DNA from: an uncultured Granulicella sp.
GTDB taxonomy: Bacteria > Acidobacteriota > Terriglobia > Terriglobales > Acidobacteriaceae
DNA length: 42,792 bases
NCBI GenBank assembly: GCA_937873265.1
Contig: CALMVL010000281.1
Location: 2,157-44,948, forward strand
Direction of reading: 5' to 3'
Each line of letters starts with the position of its first letter. Positions within the stretch are counted from its first letter, which is position 1. Positions 25,167 through 33,385 of the stretch are shown one piece after another. Below the pieces are notes generated by a model, which was not told the origin of the DNA, searched no databases, and worked only from the letters and a program-made list of their open reading frames with translations. Made by a program: the position numbers and the translations under genes.

Positions 25167-26213
25167 CTATCCCGCCCTGCCGGTGGCCAGATCGGTTGCC
25201 AGATCGCGATACAGCGTCACTGCTTCGAGCAGTTCGCGCTTGCTGATCCGCTCGTCCGGCGTGTGTGCGACGTGGATCGAGCCGGGCCCGAGGAGGAACG
25301 GCTCGCCCCAGGCAGGGAGCGAGGGAATGTCGGTTGTGAATTTTGCGATCATCGTCGGTAAGTCGCCGACCCGCCGCATGCGCACAAACGGCAGATCGAG
25401 GCTGATGGTCACCTCGGCGCGATCGCCAACCGTCTCCAGGATCGTCCTCCGGATCTCGTCCGAAGGACCTACCAGCCGAATCAGCAGGTGAGCCTCTGCG
25501 TGATCCGCAATGATGTTCGGAGCGCGGCCACCCTGAATCAGACCTACGTTCAGCGTCGACGGACCAATCTCCGGATCCACCGGCAGCGCCATCGACTGAA
25601 GATCGTGCAGGGCAGAGACGAGTTTATCGATGGCAGACTGCCCCAGTTCGGGGTAGGCAGAGTGAGCCATCCGCCCCTTCGCCCGGAGCTCCACCCTCAG
25701 GGCTCCTTTGGAGGCGAGGGCCAGGCGATTCTCCGTTGGCTCCCCATTGATCAGGAAACGTGAGCCGGGCGGGCTCAGGTTCGCTACGGCAGCCCCCGCC
25801 GAGTCGCGCTCCTCGCCCACAACGAAAAGCAGCCCCACGCCGACACCGCTCTCGCGCAGTTGCTCCGCCGCCGCGACCTGCGCGGCAAGGATGCCTTTGG
25901 CATCGCACGTACCGCGCCCGTACAGATACTCCTCATCCTCGGTGCAGCCGAAGAACGGCGGCACCGTATCCATGTGCGTGGACAACACCACCTCCGGCGT
26001 CTTCCCGGGAGTCGAGGCATAGACATTGAATCGCTCGCCGCTCCCGGCTCCCGGCGTGACGCCCCGATCGGGCTGCTCAACCGGCTGGCGCTGCACCGTA
26101 TACTGCTGCTGCTCAAGCAGCTCCGCCACATATGCCCCGACCGCACCCTCGTGGTAAGTCGTTGATTCGATGTTCACCAGATCTCGCGTGAGTTGGATGG
26201 GATCGATCGGCAT
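25167..26213 (-). CDS. M20-family metallopeptidase (ArgE/DapE-like deacylase)
   Basis: The 348-residue protein (ATG at 26213; a GTG six codons earlier is possible) has the two-zinc site of M20 hydrolases. H80 and D82 lie in 'VVLSTHMDTVPP', bridging D104 in 'YGRGTCDAKGIL', the catalytic Glu pair in 'FVVGEERDSAG', a ligand Glu in 'LINGEPTENRLA', and the last His in 'GPGSIHVAHTPDE'. The dimerisation/lid domain begins near 'SKGALRVELRAKGRMAHSA'. The family removes acyl groups or short peptides from amino-acid derivatives, such as acetylornithine, succinyl-diaminopimelate or N-succinylamino acids. The exact substrate cannot be told from sequence. It is divergent from the alpha/beta-hydrolase gene across only 43 bases. 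Confidence 0.9.
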   Translation of the reverse strand: MPIDPIQLTRDLVNIESTTYHEGAVGAYVAELLEQQQYTVQRQPVEQPDRGVTPGAGSGERFNVYASTPGKTPEVVLSTHMDTVPPFFGCTEDEEYLYGRGTCDAKGILAAQVAAAEQLRESGVGVGLLFVVGEERDSAGAAVANLSPPGSRFLINGEPTENRLALASKGALRVELRAKGRMAHSAYPELGQSAIDKLVSALHDLQSMALPVDPEIGPSTLNVGLIQGGRAPNIIADHAEAHLLIRLVGPSDEIRRTILETVGDRAEVTISLDLPFVRMRRVGDLPTMIAKFTTDIPSLPAWGEPFLLGPGSIHVAHTPDERISKRELLEAVTLYRDLATDLATGRAG

Positions 26214-26256
26214 GGGCTCAGCATACGTCACGGCTGCGCCGTTACACTGAAAAGCA

Positions 26257-26952
26257 ATGGCGAGTCACACTGCTCAGGTGCGTACCATCGGTGATCTTCG
26301 CGGGGCAGCCGGACGGCTCGAGGCGCTGCTCAACACCGGCCTGCCAACCGCCTCGATGTGCGCTCTGGTCTGCCACCCACACCCTGCCGGCGGTGGAACC
26401 ATGCACAACAAAGTGGTCTACCACGCGATGAAAGCGATCGCCGCCTTTGGCCTGCCGGTACTCCGCTTCAACTTTCGCGGCGTCGGCCTGAGCGAGGGTG
26501 AGTTCGCCGGCGGCGTGGGAGAACAGGACGATGTCCGGATCGCGCTCGACTGGCTCCACCGAAACACCGGCCTGCCCATCCTCTTCGCTGGCTTCTCGTT
26601 CGGTTGCCACGTAGGGCTACGCGCCTGTTGCGGAGATCCAAGAGTCGCCGGCCTGATCGCGCTCGGTCTGCCCATCGAGGCCGAGGGCCGCCGCTACGCC
26701 TACGAGTTTCTCCCGCAATGCACGGCTTCAAAGCTCTTCCTCACCGGCAGCGACGATCCCTACGCGCCCCGCTTCGTGCAGCAGCGCGTCATCGAGACCG
26801 CACCTGACCCCAAGCGCGCCAGCTGGATAGAGGGCGCGGACCACTTCTTTCAGGGAACACCCGCATCCCCCGAATCAAAGCTGCCCGTGATGCGTGCTGA
26901 AGTCTCTTCATGGGTCGCAGACACCTTCGCATTACGCCAGCATTCCTTCTAG
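26257..26952 (+). CDS. Alpha/beta hydrolase
   Basis: The 231-residue protein resembles the short COG2945-type alpha/beta hydrolases. The N-terminal region 'LVCHPHPAGGGTMHNKVVY' is their usual oxyanion-hole segment. The nucleophile elbow is G-F-S114-F-G, the acid is probably D166 or D167 in 'LTGSDDPYAPR', and the base is H196 in 'IEGADHFFQG'. The central 'VLRFNFRGVGLSEGEF' is a family hallmark. It is cytoplasmic, with no signal sequence, and probably an esterase-like hydrolase of unknown substrate. It is divergent from the M20 gene and 191 bases upstream of the sensor kinase, which appears to have its own promoter region. Confidence 0.9.
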   Translation: MASHTAQVRTIGDLRGAAGRLEALLNTGLPTASMCALVCHPHPAGGGTMHNKVVYHAMKAIAAFGLPVLRFNFRGVGLSEGEFAGGVGEQDDVRIALDWLHRNTGLPILFAGFSFGCHVGLRACCGDPRVAGLIALGLPIEAEGRRYAYEFLPQCTASKLFLTGSDDPYAPRFVQQRVIETAPDPKRASWIEGADHFFQGTPASPESKLPVMRAEVSSWVADTFALRQHSF

Positions 26953-27071
26953 CGCTGCCTCAAGTTCTCGCATCTCAATGAAAACGCTACCCTCCCGCGG
27001 TGCTCACACGTCTATGGAAATCGGGAGGCCGCTCCGCGAGATAACATATTGCTGCAGCACGCAACGTAAGC

Positions 27072-27089
27072 GCACAGTAGTTACTGTGC
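27072..27089. promoter_or_regulatory. Perfect palindrome upstream of the sensor-kinase gene
   Basis: GCACAGTA-GT-TACTGTGC is a perfect 8+2+8 inverted repeat in the 191-base region before the kinase gene. Its symmetry and size fit a dimeric regulator site. If the sigma-54-like motif just downstream is used, the centre lies about 55 bases before the expected transcription start. The cognate regulator is unknown; the adjacent NtrC-type regulator is an obvious candidate. Confidence 0.4.
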
Positions 27090-27109
27090 AGTCGCCCTTA
27101 CAATCGGTT

Positions 27110-27125
27110 TGGCAAGTCACGTGCT
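27110..27125 (+). promoter_or_regulatory. Sigma-54-like -24/-12 motif
   Basis: TGGCAAGTCACGTGCT keeps the invariant GG (27111-27112) and GC (27123-27124) separated by ten bases, as in TGGCAC-N5-TTGCW. One doubt is that transcription would start near 27136, only about eight bases before the ATG at 27144, leaving almost no leader and no ribosome site. Confidence 0.3.
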
Positions 27126-27143
27126 ACATCGCCGCTCGGTGTC

Positions 27144-30110
27144 ATGGAGAACAGCTTCCAAACTCGGGTCCTTGCCGTCGCTCTGGCGGTGGTGACCCTG
27201 GCTGCCTGCATCCTCGCCGCGATCAATCTTCATAACGAAACCAACTTCGAGACCCCGACCGACGGCGTCATGTGGCGCGAAACGCAGGGCGGCCTTCTCG
27301 CCGACCGGGTTCCCGTTGGATCTCCGGCCGAGCGCGCGGGCGTACGCCGGGGCGACCTCCTTACGGCTGTGAACGACCACGCGACGCCAAGGTCGGCTGC
27401 GCTGGTCCGGCAGCTCTACCGAAGTGGCATCTGGGGGCACGCCACGTACTCGATCGTGCGCCCGATCACCTCCCCAGCCAGACCGCGGATGCCCGTCCAC
27501 CTCGAGATCCAGGTCATCCTGGAGCCGACCAACCGCTCCATCAACGATGGCCTGCGATTGATCGCCATGGTCTATCTGTCCATCGGCATCTACGTCCTGT
27601 TTCGTCGCTGGACCGCGCCGAAGTCGACCCACTTCTATATCTTCTGCCTGGTCTCGTTCGTTCTCTACGCTTTCAAGTACACCGGCGAGTTCGACCTGAC
27701 AGATTGGACCGTGTACTGGTGTAACATCCTGGCCGCGTCGTTGCAGCCGGCGCTTTTCCTCCACTTCGCGGTCAGCTTCACCAGCCAAACCGAAGCGAAC
27801 CGCAACCGTCTCGGTCGCGGCGCCCTCGTCGCTCTGCTCTATCTGCCTGGAGCTGTGCTGGTCGCTTTGCAGATCGCTGCGCTCCACCTCTGGTCGGCGA
27901 CCGAGGTTCTCCGTCACCGGCTGGACCAGATCGATGTCGGATACCTCGCCCTCTACTACGTCATTGCGGCAATCGTCTTTTCCAGCCGCTACCGTCGGGC
28001 TGCCTCAGGGCTCGAGCGACAGCAGCTGAAATGGCTCACGCGCGGAACCTTCCTTGCGGTCACTCCGTTCACTCTGCTGTACGCCATCCCCTACGTCGGC
28101 GATCTACCCGCGCCCGATCTTCTGACCAGGTTGTCGGTGCTGTCGCTTGTCTTCATTCCGCTCACCTTCAGCTGGGCCATCGTGCGCTACCGGCTGATGG
28201 ACGTAGACCTCATCTTCAAGCGCGGCGTGACGTACACGCTCGCGACAGCCGCCCTGCTCGGCCTCTATTTTGGTGCGATCGCCATTGCTGCCGAAACCGT
28301 CCACACCCGGTTGCCCAGTCTGCGGGTCTGGGGTCTGCTGGCAGGTCTCATCGTCACCGGTCTCATCTTTGAACCGCTCAAGCGGCTCATCCAGGCCCGC
28401 GTCGATCGCATCTTCGATCAGAAGCGTATCGACTATCGCGAGACCCTGGTCGAGTTCGGCCGGGGTCTCAGCTCCGAGACCGATCTCGACACCCTGATCC
28501 GCTCGATCGTCGAACGCCTGACACAGACCTTGCTGGTCACCAAGGTCGCCGTTTTTCTTGCTTCGGATGATGCCCACCCGCACTTCACGTTGGCTGCCTC
28601 GAACGGCCTTGCCAACCTGCAAGCCGAACACAGCGTGCCTCTCGACCTTGGCTTTCTCGACTTTGACCGCGCCAACTCCCAGCACCACCTCTTCTTCGAT
28701 AATCCCCAGCACGTCCTCCGACTCTCATCCGCGCAGCGGATCAGCGCTGCGCGGCTCGATCTGAACTACTATCTCCCCTGCCACGTCGGGCGGCACGAGA
28801 GATCCGGAACCCACACCGTCGCGGTCATCGGCCTTGGCCGCACCGACTTCGGCGATTTCCTGTCGAGCGAGGACGTCGAACTGCTGCAGTCCCTGGCCGG
28901 ATACATCGGCATCGCAATCCAGAACGCAAAGCTCTACTGCACCCTTGAGCAGAAAATCCGGGACTTCGAACGGCTCAAGGAGTTCAACGAGAACATCGTC
29001 GAATCCATCAATATCGGCGTACTCGCGGTCGATCTCGAAGATCGCGTCGACAGCTGGAATCAACAGATGGAGACCATGTTCGGCGTCCCTCGCGAAGCCG
29101 CCCTCCGGCAGACACTGCAGTCGCTCTTCTCAGCCGAGTTCCTCACCCACTTCGATCGCGTCCGCAACGAACGCGAAACCCACACACTTTATAAGTTCCG
29201 GCTGCAGCTCCCCTCGGGCGATCTGCGTACCGCCAATATCGCCATCGCTCCCTTGCTCACGCGCGATCTTGCAACCGTCGGTCGAACCATCCTGATCGAC
29301 GACATCACCGACCGCATCCAGCTCGAGACCCAGCTCACCCAGGCAGAAAAACTCTCCTCCATCGGCCTCCTCGCCGCCGGCGTCGCCCACGAGGTCAACA
29401 CGCCGCTCGCTGTCATCTCGAGCTACACCCAGATGCTGACCAAGCAAATGAGCTCAGACCCGCGTCTCGCACCGGTCCTTGCGAAGATCACGCAGCAGAG
29501 CTTCCGCGCCTCCGAAATCGTCAATGGCCTGCTTAATTTCTCGCGCACGGGCTCGACCGAATTTACCAGCCTCAACCTCAACGATCTTGTCCGCGACACG
29601 CTCACCCTGCTCGATCACCAGATGAAAACCGCGCGCATCCAGCTCGATCTCGACCTCGATCCTGCCCTCGCGCTGGTCCACGGCAATCAGGGAAAACTGC
29701 AGCAGGTCATGCTTAATCTCCTCATGAACGCGAAGGACGCCATGGTCCGCCTTCCGGATGCACGCATGTCCGTTACCACCGGGAACATGGATCGGTCGGC
29801 TTATTTGCGCATCTCCGACTCGGGCGCAGGCATTGCCCACGAACACCTCCATCGCATCTACGATCCCTTCTTTACCACCAAGACCAGGCCCCAACCTGGC
29901 GAACACAAGGGCACGGGGCTCGGTTTGGCCGTCACCTACGGCATCGTGCAGGAGCACGGCGGAAAGATCCACGTCGAAAGCGAGCTCGGCCTGGGAACCA
30001 CGTTTCTGCTCGAATTCCCTGCCTTGCGGACTGCCGGTCCTCTCGCCCAGGGGCTGCCGCCATCGTCGCAAGAGCCCGTTACGCCGGGAGGATCGATCCT
30101 GCATGCCTGA
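27144..30110 (+). CDS. Membrane sensor histidine kinase (PDZ, multi-TM, GAF, PAS, HisKA, HATPase)
   Basis: The 988-residue kinase has an unusual layout. One N-terminal membrane segment (about 8-28) is followed by a PDZ-like domain outside the membrane (about 45-125; 'DRVPVGSPAERAGVRRGD'). Then come seven or more hydrophobic segments (about 135-410), a GAF domain (about 435-600), a PAS domain (about 612-725; 'NIVESINIGVLAVDLED'), and the kinase core. The phosphoacceptor is H749 in 'GVAHEVNTPLAVISSY'. ATP-binding boxes are N ('MLNLLMNAKDAM'), G1 ('ISDSGAGI'), F ('YDPFFTTK') and G2 ('KGTGLGLAVTYGIV'). The end overlaps the response-regulator gene by eight bases, so the two make a two-component pair. 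The signal sensed is unknown; the PDZ suggests a peptide or protein ligand. Confidence 0.93.
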   Translation: MENSFQTRVLAVALAVVTLAACILAAINLHNETNFETPTDGVMWRETQGGLLADRVPVGSPAERAGVRRGDLLTAVNDHATPRSAALVRQLYRSGIWGHATYSIVRPITSPARPRMPVHLEIQVILEPTNRSINDGLRLIAMVYLSIGIYVLFRRWTAPKSTHFYIFCLVSFVLYAFKYTGEFDLTDWTVYWCNILAASLQPALFLHFAVSFTSQTEANRNRLGRGALVALLYLPGAVLVALQIAALHLWSATEVLRHRLDQIDVGYLALYYVIAAIVFSSRYRRAASGLERQQLKWLTRGTFLAVTPFTLLYAIPYVGDLPAPDLLTRLSVLSLVFIPLTFSWAIVRYRLMDVDLIFKRGVTYTLATAALLGLYFGAIAIAAETVHTRLPSLRVWGLLAGLIVTGLIFEPLKRLIQARVDRIFDQKRIDYRETLVEFGRGLSSETDLDTLIRSIVERLTQTLLVTKVAVFLASDDAHPHFTLAASNGLANLQAEHSVPLDLGFLDFDRANSQHHLFFDNPQHVLRLSSAQRISAARLDLNYYLPCHVGRHERSGTHTVAVIGLGRTDFGDFLSSEDVELLQSLAGYIGIAIQNAKLYCTLEQKIRDFERLKEFNENIVESINIGVLAVDLEDRVDSWNQQMETMFGVPREAALRQTLQSLFSAEFLTHFDRVRNERETHTLYKFRLQLPSGDLRTANIAIAPLLTRDLATVGRTILIDDITDRIQLETQLTQAEKLSSIGLLAAGVAHEVNTPLAVISSYTQMLTKQMSSDPRLAPVLAKITQQSFRASEIVNGLLNFSRTGSTEFTSLNLNDLVRDTLTLLDHQMKTARIQLDLDLDPALALVHGNQGKLQQVMLNLLMNAKDAMVRLPDARMSVTTGNMDRSAYLRISDSGAGIAHEHLHRIYDPFFTTKTRPQPGEHKGTGLGLAVTYGIVQEHGGKIHVESELGLGTTFLLEFPALRTAGPLAQGLPPSSQEPVTPGGSILHA

Positions 30111-31554
30111 AATGACAGAAAGCATCGAGATCGTACGCGATCCGGTCTCGTCGCCCAACGGCAACGGCGACAAACGGTCGCACATCCTGCTGATTGACGA
30201 TGAGGCCGCCATTCGCGACTCCATCGACACGCTGCTCACACTCGAAGGGTTTTCCGTCACCCTCGCTCCCGAAGGGACCACGGGACTGGACCTCCTCGCG
30301 CGCAACGAGTACGACCTTCTCCTGCTCGACCTCTCGCTCCCCGGCGAGAGTGGCATCGATCTGCTGCCGCGCATCACCGAGCTCCAACCCCGGCTGCCGA
30401 TCATCATGATTACCGCCTTCGGCACCGTCGGCAACATCGTCGACGCGATCCGCGCCGGTGCCGAGAACTTCATCCAAAAGCCCTGGGACAACGAGAAACT
30501 GCTCGCCGACATCCGCGGCGCAATCGCCAGGCACAGGGCCGAAGACGAGGTCATCCAGCTCAAACGAGCTCTCAAACAGCGCTACAGCTTTGAGAACATC
30601 GTCGGCAAAAGCGACCCGATGCTGCGCCTCTTCGACACCGTCGCCCAGGTCGCCCCCAGCCGATCAACTGTTCTTCTCCAAGGCGAAAGCGGTACAGGGA
30701 AGGAGCTCATTGCGAAAGCCATCCACGCCAACTCTCCCCGCCGCGACCGCCCCTTCGTCCCCGTCAACACCGGCGCCGTCCCGTCGGAGCTGCTCGAGTC
30801 CACCCTCTTCGGCCACGTGCGCGGCGCCTTCACCTCCGCCGTCAACTCCAAAAAGGGTCTCTTCGAGGTCGCCCACGGCGGCACCCTCTTTCTGGACGAG
30901 ATCGGCACCATGGGCATGGACATGCAAGCCAAAATCCTGCGCGTGCTGCAGGATCGCCGCTTCATGCAGCTCGGCGGCACTCAGGAGATCCAGGTCGACG
31001 TCCGCATCATCGCCGCGACCAACGTCAACCTGCAGAACGCGGTCCGCGAAGGCCGCTTCCGCGAAGACCTCTTCTATCGGCTCAACGTCATCTCGCTCGA
31101 GCTCCCCCCGCTTCGCTCCCGCAAGCAGGACATTCCGCTGCTGGCCGCGCACTTCCTCAAGTTCTACAGCGAAGAGAACGGCGTCTCCGAGCGAGTCCTG
31201 GCTCCCGAAGCCCTCCGCATCATGATGGACTACGAGTGGCCCGGTAACGTCCGCGAGCTCGAAAACTGCATCGAGCGTGGCGTCGTCCTCTCCACCGCGC
31301 GCGTCATCCCGCCCGAACTGCTCCCCCAGCAGGTCACCGGCAGCACCTACTCGGCCAGCATCCTCGAGCACCGGCCCGACACCTCCCTCTTCGACCTGAT
31401 GGAAGAGATCGAGCGGCGCATCATCGCCGACCGCCTGGAGCGCTGTCACTGGAACCAGACCGAGGCCGCAGAATACTTCAAGATTCCGCTTTCCACGCTC
31501 AACCAGAAAATCAAGCGCCTCAGCGTCGAAGTCCGCAAGCGCTCTCGCGACTAG
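30103..31554 (+). CDS. NtrC-type sigma-54-dependent response regulator
   Basis: I use the ATG at 30103, with GGGAGG at 30086-30091 upstream, giving 483 residues; the upstream frame extension lies inside the kinase gene. The receiver domain (about 26-142) has acidic pocket D32/D33, phosphoacceptor D76 ('LLLLDLSLPG') and K126 ('FIQKPW'). The AAA+ domain (about 163-400) has Walker A 'GESGTGKE' (194-201), Walker B 'TLFLDEIG' and arginine-finger region 'FREDLFYRLNV'. The sigma-54 contact loop reads GAFTSA (241-246) rather than GAFTGA. A Fis-type helix-turn-helix ends the protein ('WNQTEAAEYFKIPLSTLNQ'). It should activate sigma-54 promoters after phosphorylation by the preceding kinase. Its stop overlaps the convergent dehydrogenase gene's stop by three bases. 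Confidence 0.95.
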   Translation: MPEMTESIEIVRDPVSSPNGNGDKRSHILLIDDEAAIRDSIDTLLTLEGFSVTLAPEGTTGLDLLARNEYDLLLLDLSLPGESGIDLLPRITELQPRLPIIMITAFGTVGNIVDAIRAGAENFIQKPWDNEKLLADIRGAIARHRAEDEVIQLKRALKQRYSFENIVGKSDPMLRLFDTVAQVAPSRSTVLLQGESGTGKELIAKAIHANSPRRDRPFVPVNTGAVPSELLESTLFGHVRGAFTSAVNSKKGLFEVAHGGTLFLDEIGTMGMDMQAKILRVLQDRRFMQLGGTQEIQVDVRIIAATNVNLQNAVREGRFREDLFYRLNVISLELPPLRSRKQDIPLLAAHFLKFYSEENGVSERVLAPEALRIMMDYEWPGNVRELENCIERGVVLSTARVIPPELLPQQVTGSTYSASILEHRPDTSLFDLMEEIERRIIADRLERCHWNQTEAAEYFKIPLSTLNQKIKRLSVEVRKRSRD

Positions 31555-32672
31555 CGCCCCGGCTTCAGCACAATCTTCATCGAGTTCGGCTGCGGTGTCG
31601 ACGCCAGATCGATCGCCGCCTGAGCTTCCCGCAATGGAAATCGATGCGAAATCAGCCGGGTCAGATCCAGGCTGCCATCCCGATACCCGTCAAACACCAG
31701 CTGAACCGCCTCCTCCTGGATGGCCACCGAAGCGCTGTAAGACCCCATCAGGGTCTTCTCGTCCATGCACACCGCCGCCGGATCGAAGTTCGCCGTGCCA
31801 TGCTGCGTGCTGGCAAACAGCATAACCCGCCCGCCCGGCCGAACCGCATCGAGGGCCCTCGGGATCAGCGCATCCGCCCCCACGGCAATGAGCACCACAT
31901 CCACGCCGCGCCCGTCCGTCACCGCCTTACCTGCTGCGATCAGGTCCTCGCCCGCCGGAACCGGCCGGTCAAGCCCAAATCGGCGCGCGGCCTCGTAACG
32001 CTCCGCAAAAAGATCCGACGTAAGCACCGTGGCGCCCGTGCGCCGCGCCAGAGCTCCCAGCAGAATGCCGATCGGCCCCTGCCCGAGCACCAGCACCGTC
32101 TCATCCGGCGCAAGCGCGAGCATGCGAATCGCCTTGAAGCAGGTGTTGACCGGCTCGATAAACAACGCCTGTTCGAACGGAACATCGGCGGGAATGTTCA
32201 CCATGCCGCTCTCAACAATCCAGTCCATCACGCGAATGTACTCGGCAAATCCACCACCGGCCGCCGCTCCCAGTCCCGCCGTCGTGCCCACCTCCTTGTA
32301 GCGCTCGCACTGCGCAAACGTCTGCTTGCGGCAGTAGTAGCAAGCGCCGCACGGGATGTGATGAAAGGTCATCGCGCGGTCACCCACGGCGAACTTCGTC
32401 ACGCCTGCCCCAACGGCCGCAACCGTGCCCGCCATCTCATGCCCAAACACCCGCGGCGCCGCATGCGATCCCGTATGAATCTTCTTCAGATCCGTCCCAC
32501 AGATCCCGCAGCTGTCGATGCGCAGAAGCACCTCTCCCGGACCGATCTCCGGGATCGCGATCTCCTCGGTCCGAACATCGTTCACGCCGCGATACACGGC
32601 CGCCAGCATCGTGCCCGGAGTCCCGGCCGGAGCGGTGGACAGAGTTGGCGTGGAAACAACAGCAGTGGTCAT
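31551..32672 (-). CDS. Zinc-dependent alcohol dehydrogenase (MDR family) of the hopanoid operon
   Basis: The 373-residue enzyme belongs to the medium-chain dehydrogenase/reductase family, close in motif style to threonine or sorbitol dehydrogenases. The catalytic zinc site uses C58 ('CGICGTDLK'), H78/E79 ('FGHEMAG') and E173-like ('FIEPVNTCFKA'). A full structural-zinc lobe is present (C108, C111, C114, C122 in 'IPCGACYYCRKQTFAQCE'). The NAD(P)-binding loop is 'VLVLGQGPIGILLGAL'. Its ATG overlaps the hpnG stop (ATGA), so it is translationally coupled to hopanoid genes and is the last gene of the operon. A role in reducing the ribosyl side chain of the hopanoid is inferred from position; the substrate is otherwise unknown. 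Confidence 0.9.
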   Translation of the reverse strand: MTTAVVSTPTLSTAPAGTPGTMLAAVYRGVNDVRTEEIAIPEIGPGEVLLRIDSCGICGTDLKKIHTGSHAAPRVFGHEMAGTVAAVGAGVTKFAVGDRAMTFHHIPCGACYYCRKQTFAQCERYKEVGTTAGLGAAAGGGFAEYIRVMDWIVESGMVNIPADVPFEQALFIEPVNTCFKAIRMLALAPDETVLVLGQGPIGILLGALARRTGATVLTSDLFAERYEAARRFGLDRPVPAGEDLIAAGKAVTDGRGVDVVLIAVGADALIPRALDAVRPGGRVMLFASTQHGTANFDPAAVCMDEKTLMGSYSASVAIQEEAVQLVFDGYRDGSLDLTRLISHRFPLREAQAAIDLASTPQPNSMKIVLKPGR

Positions 32673-33385
32673 GGCTCACTCTCAAGTTCAAAATCGTGTT
32701 CGATCGCCCGGGCAAGCCGGTTGGCCGCCAGTCGTGCGTTCCGGCCCAGGCCGGCAAGCGACGCCCAGTGCTGCGGCCGCATGCCGACATGACCCACAAA
32801 CCGAGCCATGCGAAACTGCCCCCGCTCTGTGACAAACGGGTTCATGTCCGGCAGACGCGCGTGGGCATCATCCGAGATGGCCTTGATCGCGCGAAATGCG
32901 TATCCGCCAGCCGCGCTCAGTCGAGCCAGCGTCGCCGCCTCCATGTCGACAGCCACGGCCCCCGCGTACGTCGCCCGCAGACGCATCTTCTCTGGGACGT
33001 CGGCAATGTGGCCCAGCGTCACCAACAACGGCCCAGCTTCCGCTCCCGCGAAGCGCTCCCCAGTCCGGGCGTCCAGCACCGTCCTCGGCCGAATCACCGC
33101 GCCCGCCTCCATCTCCGTCGCGAGCGCTCCCGCCCAACCAGCCGACACAATCAGCGTTGGCTCCATCAACTCGCGCACGCGCGCAAACGCCCGCGTCGCC
33201 GCTGCCGCTCCCATGCCGGCGCACACCGCCACGTACTTCTGCCCGCCCTTCGACATCCGCCACGCGGAAACCCCGGCCGCCGCAATCTTGGCTCCGAAAG
33301 CCGCCTCCGGAACCCGTTCCCATCCCCGGACCAGCGGCAGCAGTTCGCCCGGCATCGCCGCGACAATCCCAATCTGCTCGCTCAT
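32669..33385 (-). CDS. hpnG: Hopanoid-associated phosphorylase/nucleosidase HpnG
   Basis: The 238-residue protein has the nucleoside-phosphorylase fold of the MTA/SAH-nucleosidase group. HpnG removes adenine from adenosylhopane to give ribosylhopane. Visible family segments are 'IGIVAAMPGELLPLVRG' at the start, 'KYVAVCAGMGAAAATRAF', 'LIVSAGWAGALATEMEAG', the substrate-contact region 'YAGAVAVDMEAATLARL', and 'FRAIKAISDDAHARLPD' carrying the catalytic Asp. I take the ATG at 33385, which overlaps the hpnA stop (ATGA). The frame continues to 33439, but that extension lies within hpnA. Placement between hpnA and a dehydrogenase, downstream of hpnH and shc, supports the specific HpnG call. Confidence 0.93.
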   Translation of the reverse strand: MSEQIGIVAAMPGELLPLVRGWERVPEAAFGAKIAAAGVSAWRMSKGGQKYVAVCAGMGAAAATRAFARVRELMEPTLIVSAGWAGALATEMEAGAVIRPRTVLDARTGERFAGAEAGPLLVTLGHIADVPEKMRLRATYAGAVAVDMEAATLARLSAAGGYAFRAIKAISDDAHARLPDMNPFVTERGQFRMARFVGHVGMRPQHWASLAGLGRNARLAANRLARAIEHDFELESEP

